The notes under the pieces: generated by a model
What the model saw: the letters and a program-made list of their open reading frames with translations, nothing else
Told to the model about the DNA's origin: nothing
Databases searched by the model: none
Assembly (NCBI RefSeq): GCF_040054535.1
Contig: NC_090780.1
Span: 14,689,001-14,753,000, forward strand
Source: Antennarius striatus
Taxonomy: Eukaryota > Chordata > Actinopteri > Lophiiformes > Antennariidae
Reading direction: 5' to 3'
DNA: 64,000 nucleotides
Program-made: the position numbers and the translations under genes
Shown here: positions 1 through 9,000 of the stretch, one piece after another
How the letters are laid out: every line of letters begins with the position of its first letter
How positions within the stretch are numbered: position 1 is the stretch's first letter

Positions 1-1278
1 TTTGGCATCTGGAGCTGATGCTGCTTACATTTATGAGGAACCTTTCAACATTCATGATCTAGAGGTGGGTACTTATGAATGTGCAACAATACATTAGTTG
101 GAGAGATGGATGGATGGATGGATCATATTTTAAATCTTTGTTTTTAGGTCAATGTGGAACATTTGGTCGAGAAGATGAAGACCACAGTTAAAAGAGGATT
201 GATTCTTAGGTTGGTGGGAGTTCTAATGAATTCAACACCCTTCACTTTAAGGTGGCTTCAAATCTCATCAAATATTCACATGTGTTTCAGAAATCAGAAC
301 TGCAGTGCCAATTACACCACGGATTTCATCTTCAACGTGTACACAGAGGAAGGAAAAGGTGTGTTTGACTGCAGGAAGAATGTGCTTGGACATATGCAGC
401 AGGTGAGCTGCTAGATGTGGATCTGCATGTTGCACACCATCAGATTCAGTTTGATTAACAGAAGGAAAACATTATTTTATATACTAGGGTGGAACTCCAA
501 GTCCCTTTGACAGAAATTTCGGCACCAAAATGGGAATTAAAGCTATTTTATGGTTGACTGACAAACTGAAGGAATGCTACAGACATGGTAAGGACATGTT
601 GCTGAAAAACACAAAGTATTGCATATAATTGTGTGATGGAAGTCTGATTGTCTAATTGTATGATTGTATGATGCCTAACCCTCAGGTCGCATATTTGCAA
701 ACTCTCAAGATTCAGCCTGTGTACTCGGCATGAGGAAAAGGGCTTTGGTCTTCCAGCCTCTGGCAGAACTTAAACCACATACTGACTTTGAGTAAGATTT
801 CGGTTCTATCTCAATGAGTCATTTCTTGCCACTTATTCTTTTCTGCATTGTTTGACATCTACTCACATCCATGAGTATTGCAACTAGGGTTTACAGCTAT
901 GAAAGATGATATGACAATTACTATACTGTGATTGGCTAGAGGTTAACTTTAAGCTAAAGATCCTTTGTTATGAATTTACTTTGGTGTCTTTTCGCCCCCA
1001 AGTGGTCAAAAAACACTAACTTACTCCATCTATAATTGAAATATCTTGAATATTTTATTTTGATTGCTTTGGCTTTGAGAGTTGCATTGTTCTCACTTTC
1101 AGTTTGTTTTTTTTTGACAAATGTTGTCTTCCACAGGCACCGTATTCCAAAGACCCAGTGGTGGCTGAAACTGAGGCCCATTCTCAAAATCCTAGCTAAA
1201 TACAAAATCAATCTTGACACTACTGAAAAGACTGCAGTGGAACATGTCATCAAGAAGAGAGGCTTAGTTCCTCAGTAG
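1..1278 (+). CDS. pfkm: 6-phosphofructokinase, muscle type (C-terminal part)
   Basis: Rate-limiting cytosolic glycolytic enzyme (fructose-6-phosphate + ATP to fructose-1,6-bisphosphate). Only the C-terminal, regulatory half is present. Exons: 1-64 (frame from base 2), 148-209, 291-402, 488-587, 686-791, 1137-1278, all with GT-AG borders and consistent phase, giving 194 residues of the usual ~780. Recognisable PFKM segments are [74 protein letters not shown] and [22 protein letters not shown], ending at TAG 1276-1278. The muscle isoform is preferred over liver and platelet types from the tail sequence and from the 12q13-type gene neighbours. The 5' part lies before the window. Nothing broken is seen. 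The fish a/b duplicate cannot be assigned from here. Confidence 0.93.
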
Positions 1279-1946
1279 CTAATTTATGTCATTAGTCTTG
1301 CTACCGGACCTCGCATGATTTGAGTGTCTACTGATTAAAAGACATAACAATTGTTACATGTCTTTGAGAAGTAAGTGAGAAAAGTTAAGATATCATATTA
1401 CTGAAAGACAAACAACAAAAGTCATAATTAACACTCAAATGCCATAATAGTAACTATTCATTTAAGAAAAAGAATTCACTCAATTATTCACTCAATTCAC
1501 TCTAATCAGATAATTTCCCACTGTTGCGGCTGTAAAACAAATAAAAATATTTCTTGATTCCTCTGCCGACTCCAGATTAAATAATTTTTTTCTGTCATTT
1601 CCAGTCAGATCATTTGTACATTTACATTTTGTGTGAACAATATACATCATCTTACACTGTCCAATTTGGGCATTACTGTATTGAAAACAATTTTATCAGG
1701 AATATATTGCTTAAAAATTCAACCTTGCAGTCTTAGTAAATTCTCTGTGGCATTACTCAGAAATTGCAAATTGATATAAACCTCGACTCTATTTGTTAAA
1801 AGGAAAGTGAAATAGTGTAAGTTGTTTGTGACTTTTTCTTACAAACTACATTAACTTGTTTTCACTCAGATGGATGTCTACTGCTTAATTACAATAAATC
1901 ACAGTAGATGTCATGTATTTGTAACTGTAAATATTTTAAGTGTATT
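1279..1946 (+). other. pfkm 3' UTR and downstream AT-rich DNA
   Basis: The first ~280 bases are the probable pfkm 3' UTR. The rest is AT-rich with no open frame, RNA gene or repeat that I recognise. Confidence 0.5.
1540..1545 (+). promoter_or_regulatory. poly(A) signal of pfkm
   Basis: AATAAA about 260 bases after the pfkm stop, followed by a T/C-rich stretch. It is the first good signal downstream of the gene. The true cleavage site was not determined. Confidence 0.55.
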
Positions 1947-1957
1947 ATTGTAAAACA

Positions 1958-2305
1958 GGGCGGCACGGTGGCACAGTGGGTAGCGCTGTCGCCTCACAAC
2001 ACGGCAGTTCTGGGTTCGAGTTCGAGGGCATGCGGAGTTTGCATGCCCTCCCCGTGTCTGCGTGGATTCTCTCCGGCTTCCTCCCACCTCCAAAAGCATA
2101 TGCTTCAGGTTGATTGGCCGGTCCCAAATTGCCCGTAGGAGTGAGTGTGTGTGCGCATGGTTGTCTGTCTTTGTGTGTAGCTCCGCGATGCACTGGCGTC
2201 GTGCCCTGAGTGTCCCCCGCCTCACACCCTATGCCAGCTGAGATACACTCCAGCTCCCCGTGACCCACTACGACGGATAAAGAGGCAGAAAATGAATGAA
2301 TGAAT
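1958..2305 (+). mobile_element. tRNA-derived SINE with target-site duplication
   Basis: Starts GGGCGGCACGGTGGCACAG. It carries a pol III A-box-like stretch (TGGCACAGTGGGTAGCGC, about 1968) and a B-box-like stretch (GGTTCGAGTTCGAG, about 2012). The body includes TGGATTCTCTCCGGCTTCC, a segment common in fish repeats, and it ends in (AATG)n. The flanks ATTGTAAAACA (1947-1957) and ATTGTAGAACA (2306-2316) are an 11-base target duplication with one mismatch. The short frames on both strands are not genes. A 3' fragment of the same family occurs at 30594-30655. Confidence 0.8.
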
Positions 2306-2515
2306 ATTGTAGAACACAAAATAATCGCACTTTGCATCATTGGCATTAAATGAAACTGTGGTTACATATTATTAAGTTAGTTTTTGTGCACAAGTGACCC
2401 TTATCCTAAAATTTCCGTCTTTTTTTAAGGTTAGAATTTTAAATGGTCCCTATGAAAGATTGAACAGAAATTTGCAGTGATAAATATTGGTCAATATACA
2501 GTATGTTCTTATTAT

Positions 2516-2628
2516 GTATGGTATGGTATGGTATGGTATGGTATGGTATGGTATGGTATGGTATGGTATGGTATGGTATGGTATGGTATGGTATGGTATG
2601 GTATGGTATGGTATGGTATGGTATGGTA
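2516..2628 (+). repeat. (TATGG)n microsatellite
   Basis: About 22 near-perfect copies of a five-base unit. It abuts the left end of the RTE-like element. The right end of that element (about 5484-5498) is flanked by only two units of the same repeat, so the microsatellite seems to sit inside the left target-site duplication. Confidence 0.95.
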
Positions 2629-3169
2629 ATGTAGCCACAAGAGGACACAAGCCAGTGTCTTGTTGTGCCGGTCCCAAGCACAAAAAAATACAGAGGGTTA
2701 CGTCAGGAAGGGCATCCAGCGTAAAACTTTTGCCAAATCAATTCATGCCAAAAAAGAGTACTACAGATGCAGTATTTGCTTTGAGGATGTTGATAGAGAA
2801 GTACAGAGAAGGCCAGAGGGAGCTGCATTGTGTTTTTGTAGATCTGGAGAAAGCTTATGACTGGGTGCCCAGAGAGAGACTGTGGTATTGTATGAGGAAG
2901 TCTGGTGTGGCAGAGAAGTATGTTAGAGCAGTGCAGGACATGTATGAGGACTGAAAGATAGTGGTGAGGTGTGTTGTAGGTGTGACAGAGGAGTTTAAGG
3001 TTGAGGTGGGACTGCATCAGGGATCAGCTCTGAGCCCCTTCTTGTTCGCTATGGTGATGGACAGGCTGACAGACAAGGTTAGACAGGAATCCCCATTTAC
3101 TGTGATGTTTGCAGATGACAGTGTGATCTGTAGTGAGAGCAGGGAACAGGTGGAGGAGAAGTTAGAGAG

Positions 3170-3278
3170 AGTAGAGTAGAGTAGAGTAGAGTAGAGTAGA
3201 GTAGAGTAGAGTAGAGTAGAGTAGAGTAGAGTAGAGTAGAGTAGAGTAGAGTAGAGTAGCGTAGAGTAGAGTAGAGTA
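3170..3278 (-). repeat. (TAGAG)n tail of the nested LINE
   Basis: About 22 copies of a five-base unit at the junction between the RTE-like block and the minus-strand LINE. It sits exactly where the 3' tail of the minus-strand element belongs, followed by that family's 'ctttatttatccc' 3' end read in reverse. Confidence 0.85.
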
Positions 3279-5211
3279 TAACTTTATTTATCCCTTAAGG
3301 AGGTTCCGTCAGGGAAATTAATTTCTCTGTCGCACACAGCATAGTAAGTACACAAAACACAGAAAAAGCACACAGAAAGCACCAGCACATAGAAAGTAGT
3401 ACAACACCAAATAGAAAGAGTAATAAATAACCCATCAAGAATATATAAATAGAAAATCATAAATAGGGATAGAAATAAAAAATAAACAGGCCTGGTTAAG
3501 TATGGGTATAGTGAAATGTCTATAGTGTTTATATTGTTTTTGCTGTATTGTCTGTGTCATCCCTCGGCTCTTGTGTGGACTTTCTTCTTCTTCAACTCCC
3601 CCAGAGAGGAGTTGAGCAGTTTAATGGCTCGGGGGATGAAGGAGTTCTTAAGTCTGTTTGTCCTGCATGTTGGAAGTCGCAGCCTCTGGGCTGGTCAGGC
3701 TTCTCAGGCTTCTCAGGCTTCACCCTCTGGAGACGGTGGCTGACATTGTCCATGATGTCCAGCAGTTTGTCCAATGTTCTCTTCTCTGCCACCGTAGCCA
3801 GAGGGTCCAGCTTCATCCCAACCACCGAGCTGGCCCGTCTAATCAGCTTCTCCATCCTGGAGAGATCCGCCTTGGTCATGCTCCCTCCCCAACACACCAC
3901 AGCGAACGACAGGACGCTGGCGACCACATACTGATAGAACATCCAAAGGAGCTTCCTGCAGATGTTGAATTTCCTCAGCCTCCTCAGAAAGTACATCCTG
4001 CTCTGATCTTTCTTGTACAGCTGCCTCGTGTTGCTGGTCCAGTCCAGCTTGTTGTCCAGCCACAGCCCAAGATATTTATAGGTCTGCACAATCTCCACCT
4101 CCTCTGTTCCTATCAGAACTGGTCTAGGTTGGGGTCTGTCCCTCCTGAAGTCAATGACCAGGTCTTTAGTTTCGGAGGTGTTGAGCTGCAGGCTGTTGCT
4201 TGACACCAGTCAACAAAGTCCTTCACCAGGCAACTATACTACTCCTCATTGTCCCTGATACATCCCACGATAGCTGTGTCATATGCGTACTTCTGGATGT
4301 GACACAGTAGCAGAAGTCCGCCGTGTACAGGGAGAAGAGGACTGGAGACAAGACAGTCCCCTGTGGAGCACCGATGCAGCTGACCACAGTATTAGACGTG
4401 GTGTCCTTTAGCCTGACGAACTTTGGTCTGTCAGTGAGATAGTCTTGGATCCAAGTAACCAAGTAAGTCGGGGTCCACTCACATTTGTAGGAGTTTTTCC
4501 TGTAGGATACAGAGCTGGATGGTGGCACTTGAAAAATCCAGAAAAAGGATCCTCACAGTTCCGCTTTCCTTGTCCAGATGTGAATGGGCTCAGTGTATGT
4601 GGAGGATGGCGTCGTCCATGCTGACCTTTTCCCGATAGGCAAACTGTAAAGAGTCCTCAGCATGTTTCACCTGACGCCTGAGGAGACTGAGGAAGAGCCA
4701 CTCCAGAGTCTTCATCAGATGCAATGTGAGCGCCACCGGTCGGAAGTCGTTCAGCTGGCTGGGCCGGTTCTTTTTGGGAACTGGAACGGTGCACGACGTC
4801 TTCCAGAGGGTGGGCACCTTCCTGAGACACAGGCTCAGGTTGAAGACCCGTTCTAGCGGCTCCCCGAGTTCAGCGGCACAGGCCTTGAGTAGCTAGGATA
4901 GGTGTAGGTGGGTTGAGGGAGATAGAATAGGTGGTGGGATGGGGGGAGGAGGAGTGCTCGTGGGAAGGGAGGCTGAGGGGGACTGCTCCGCTGCTGCAGA
5001 GAGCGTGTCAGTAGGTTTGGAGGAGAAGGAGGGACTGGGGTAAGAGGGATGGTGAGAGGCTCCCTTGTACCTACAGATGTGTGGAGGCTGTGGGGGGAGG
5101 TTGAATGGGAGGAGGAGGAGACTGGGAGAAGCGAGAAGGGCAGGGGGTGGGTGGGTGGAGAGGGGCCACTTTGCTGCTGCGGAGGGGGGGAAGGAGGCCA
5201 TGGGCACATGT
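3279..5211 (-). mobile_element. L2/Rex1-like LINE inserted in the RTE-like element
   Basis: Minus-strand reverse-transcriptase remains in pieces: about 4817-4590 (DFRPVALTLHLMKTLEWLF), 4528-4223 (SCIGAPQGTVLSPVLFSLYT) and 4206-3592 (LQLNTSETKDLVIDFRR, YKYLGLWLDNKLDW, MYFLRRLRKFN). Frameshifts and stops separate them. A proline/serine-rich frame at 5209-4853 lies upstream of the RT. The 3' end at about 3280-3330 reads, in reverse, as the teleost LINE end that pairs with the (TAGAG)n tail. Same general group as the copies at 19482-22259 but clearly diverged from them. Whether it is best called Rex1/Babar or L2 needs a library comparison. Confidence 0.75.
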
Positions 5212-5490
5212 TTGAGGTTTTGGAGATAAAGTCAGAGAGGCCAGACTGAGTTTGGACCTTTCCAGAGGGGAGATAGTGAATTTATTGGTAGAAGGATGCT
5301 GAGTTTTGAACTGCCAGGCAGGAGGCCTAGAGGAAGACCAAAGAGGAGTTTTATGGATGTAGTGAAAGAGGACATGAAGGTAGTTGGTGTGAGAGAAGAG
5401 GATGCAGAAGACAGGGTTAGATGGAGGCAACTGATTCGCTGTGGCGACCCCTGAAGGGAAAAGCCAAAAGGAAAAGAAGAAGAATGTATG

Positions 5491-5640
5491 GTATGGTAAA
5501 CAATGTTATTTGTTCACAGTTGTTTGTCATTTGGGCAAATAGAAATTCATATAAAATTTTGAAATATTTTAGGTATTTATAGTGAATAATCTGACAATTC
5601 TTTGTGAATAACTTTTTACGCTATTCCTGCCGCGGTTTTT
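5491..5640 (+). other. AT-rich spacer before the espl1 promoter
   Basis: No coding potential or recognisable element. It separates the end of the LINE from the GC-richer espl1 promoter region. Confidence 0.4.
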
Positions 5641-5649
5641 GTCATGATA

Positions 5650-5760
5650 AGAAAACTACATTTCCCATAATTACTGACTTCCGGTAAACCCGGAAGTGTT
5701 ATTGGATTGGTTAACGAACACAATTCAAAAACAATGCGCGGGTGTGAACTTCCACAGAAA
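5650..5760 (+). promoter_or_regulatory. espl1 core promoter region
   Basis: Contains, in order: a ZNF143/Staf-like site (ACTACATTTCCCATAAT, from 5655), an inverted pair of ETS sites (ACTTCCGG 5677-5684 and CCGGAAGT 5690-5697), two adjacent reversed CCAAT boxes (ATTGGATTGG, 5701-5710), TTCAAA at 5724-5729 (reverse of the TTTGAA CHR element) and GCGCGGG at about 5736. CCAAT plus CHR is the known signature of G2/M genes controlled by DREAM/MMB, which fits separase. Sites were read by eye; no TATA box is seen. Confidence 0.6.
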
Positions 5761-5819
5761 AGTCGAGGCTTCATTTATTTTTGCAGCTACCACGCCGCTA
5801 AATTAATATATGATGGAAA
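5740..5819 (+). other. espl1 first exon (5' UTR, possibly coding at its end)
   Basis: A good donor (AAG/GTAAGT, GT at 5820-5821) closes an exon just after the promoter. The next acceptor is before 6013. Its last ten bases hold ATGATG at 5810-5815, in frame with the main start at 6021 after splicing. The transcription start is inferred. Confidence 0.5.
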
Positions 5820-6020
5820 GTAAGTGTTTTTATTGGTTGTAAATAAAAGCGTGGCAACAGAACTACCTCGTTTGAAGTAAGTCACGTTTTACATTTCTGG
5901 CAGCCAACGTTTATGTTAGATATTTCTTGTCGTTAAGGTGATAGCTCAAGCTAATTTACTCGCTGGAATGAGCACGGATTACTATCAACTGACATGTGTG
6001 TTTGTTGTGCAGCTATCGAC

Positions 6021-9000
6021 ATGAAGTGTCTGAAAGTAGAAGAATACATCAAGCGGACTGCTTCAGTGAAAGAGACGGAGCTTTTACGTCAAGAACTAGA
6101 GGTTTGGAGAGTAACATGATGAAGAATTTATTTTTAATAAACATGACTGTTGCACAGCAGGCCTCAAATGAGTTTCATCGTTTGTGTTAGACTGGTTTCA
6201 GTATTCTTGAAAATATTTTTTTTCGAAAACAGAATCTAAACTTGTATTTTTGCAGTGTCATGTGAAGAAGCGAGCAGACCTTCAGGGCCGCACGCTGTGT
6301 GACAGGATCATCAGGGCCTGCAACCATCACCTTGGAGTTGGATCCACTTCCTCTGAGCACATCAGTCACTTGGTGCAGCTGGTGGAGCTTTCCCTGCAGG
6401 GCTATGATATTTCTGCAGCGCTAGTTGCACAGAGCAGTCCTCTGTACATGGAAAAGATAATTTTCCATATTGTCAAGAAGCTAAGTTCCCTTGAAGCTCA
6501 CAGTCTATGCAGCCGTATAGCTGGGTTGCTCTACAGCAGGCTTACAGCAGAGAAGCAGGTATGTGTAATTACATTCATGAAGTTCACATTCATGACTTTT
6601 GTGTTCCTTCTTGACACTGTTTGATTGTTTCTTCACTGTCAGCATTAAGAAAGTTGTCACTGTTCTTTGGACCGTAGGTTGAGGACTACAATGTTGTAGT
6701 ACAGAGCTGCTTCTCTGTACTCTGGAATGGACTATCTGCCAACAAAGGAGGAGAAAATGTCAACCCTCATGATAAGCTCCGCTACCAGGTGCAAGCCCTG
6801 AGATTCCTCCTATTGTTAGACTCAGAAGGCTCCGGTCCCTCTATCTTCAAAGCACCCATATACACAGAGGATGCCATCTCTGAATTTGAGAGTAGTTGTG
6901 GAGTCATAACTAAGGACCATGCTGCTTTTCTTATTGAAGAAATGCTCACACTTTTACATACATGTTGGACTGGTGGTCGAGATGCTGAGGTTGGCAACTC
7001 CAAGCAGTCTTGTGAGACATCAGTTTTACATGTGCTTCTTGAAATGTTGTTGATTCTAGTGAAAGTGCTTTGTAAGGCTGGCCACTATGATGCAGCCTTA
7101 GCCTTTATGAATGAAATTGAGAGCAACTTCAGAGACTATTCTAACAGCTTGTATACAGCCTTATTTCTTGGCAAATGGGCAATAAAAATTCATTCTAGAA
7201 TGAAGGCAGAACAGGAGGAAGCACAGGCATTCACTGAGTGTTCCAGGGCCTTGAGGGCTCTTTCATCTGACCTGGAGGATAAAGAATCTCATTCAGTTCT
7301 TGAAGGTTGCAAGCTGGTGGTGTGGGCTGTCGAAAGAGGCCGCAGCAAGGAATTAAGTGGAACTGTGCTCTTGGCTTGGTTCTCTTTTCTTGAGGAGCAC
7401 CAAGAACTGATGTTAGGGACGCTGAAGAAAGTAAGTTTTGATTATTAACCAGATTATGTGTGGATGTGTACGTACGTATGTCGAAGAAAATCATCACTCA
7501 GTTGTATGTTTCGTGTTGTAGTTGCCTTCAAAAAGCCATTTAGAGATTTGTTTTTTTTTCTTAAGAATTTGTAAGTATTAAAAACGTATGGCTTGCTTTC
7601 TTGACAGGGTGTGATATGCCAAGTCGAGAGCAACAGAATGCAACAGGCTCTCTGCTTCAATATTTACCAAGGATTTGTATTTGCTTATGAGAGCTTGCTC
7701 GCATCACAGGTGAGGCTGTTATTATGATATGATTTTTTGTGTTTATGAAGCAACAATATGATTGAAAATAATTACTGAATCACAGTTGCAACAATTCCTC
7801 ATGTTTCTATCTAATGTAGGTTGATTTAATGATTGTGATTTGTTTTAAGCTGGAAAACAGTGACACACTGGACAGAGTGCTGCTGTACTGTCAGTCCACA
7901 GTTGGACTTATGATGACTGAACTTCATAAGCTGTTGAATGAGAATCTTCTCATCAAAGCAGGTGAGAACAGTATAATTTTAAGTAGTCAGATACAAGTTA
8001 CTGTATAAATATGCTATAAAATTCTACTGTGTTATCACTTTGTTTATTTTGTGATTATTACTTGTCCTGCAGTGATTGCCGTGAGCAACTTGGTTTGTGC
8101 TTTGTACAATCGGCGTCTCTATGACCAGGCCTTCATGCTAGTTGAGATCCTTTGCAAGGACCTCTGCAAAAGTTGCCCTGTCTCACTCTCTGTTGACAGG
8201 GTAAGTTCTTAAAATGTGTTTTGTGTGCTTATACATCGCATTGCAGTCATCTTAGAAAATGCACACTATACATCATGGGCTTTGGGGTCAGCATTCATGA
8301 AATTTTACTGTCTCTAATGTCTTCTGAATGTTTAGTTGAGCCGACCCTTCATGCTGGCTGTTCAGACTTCTCGGAGGGCAGGACGATTAGAGCGAGCACT
8401 GGACTGGGTTATCCTGTGGCTTAAGGTTCTTGGGGACAAAATCACTACTCATATGGCTGAACCAGTCTCTCTGTGGGTGAAAACGAAGACTGATGCTGCT
8501 CGCAACTCCGATGACGATATCCGTCTCAGGTAAATGCAAATTCAAATAAATGGACTCTGGGTTTCTTTTCTTTTTGACAAAGATCTTCTCACAGTATGAT
8601 GCAAAATTACGGAAAAGGATTAACACGTTATCAACTTGTTCTGTCCTGATTTGTGACAGGACATTGCGTGATGGTTTTGGTCGGGATGTCCCTGACGAAC
8701 AAGTAATGCTTTGCCTTTTGGAGGAAGAGCTGCGTGCCTACAAGGAGGTGGCAGGGGACACGGCCCAAGAGCGTTACAACACTCTCTGTGATCTGTTGGA
8801 TATCTGCCATGAGGAGAGCTCCCACACGCATCTACGTGCCGTCTACCTCTGTGAAATGGCCCAAGTTGTGTGTTACCAGGATTTCAGTGAGCAGACTGAC
8901 TGGTAGGAGATGTTGTTGGAGGGCAACAAGTAATGGAGTTTTAAAAGCACACCACTCATTTTTTGGCCCTTTTGTATAATGTAACATTGTTAGTGCATAT

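Larger units (their letters stand above)
2629..5490 (+). mobile_element. RTE-like non-LTR retrotransposon, internally deleted and interrupted
   Basis: A decayed LINE in two blocks, about 2629-3170 and 5212-5490. Block one encodes reverse-transcriptase segments with a break near 2955: a palm segment with FVDLEKAYDWVPRERLW, then GLHQGSALSPFLFAMVMD and the catalytic box as FADD (about 3109-3120). Block two is the 3' end, with GDKVREARL-like coding and the closing 'ctgtggcgacccctgaagggaaaagc' type end. The 5' half of the pol gene is missing, and block one jumps from leader-like sequence into the RT domain near 2750. A second copy of the family is at about 10695-11365. Assignment to the RTE clade is from protein motifs; the exact subfamily is not certain. 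The element is dead. Confidence 0.75.

Noticed and set aside
1958-2080. Functional tRNA gene
   Set aside because: A- and B-box-like sequences are present, but the body is a SINE with target duplication and AATG tail; no cloverleaf with a discriminable anticodon arm.
2487-2954. Long frame reading through the TATGG repeat into RT sequence
   Set aside because: The first part is microsatellite translation (repeating MVWYG-like residues); the second is a decayed LINE fragment. No promoter or conserved protein.
3658-4203. Plus-strand 181-codon frame
   Set aside because: It is the antisense shadow of the minus-strand LINE reverse transcriptase at 4206-3592.
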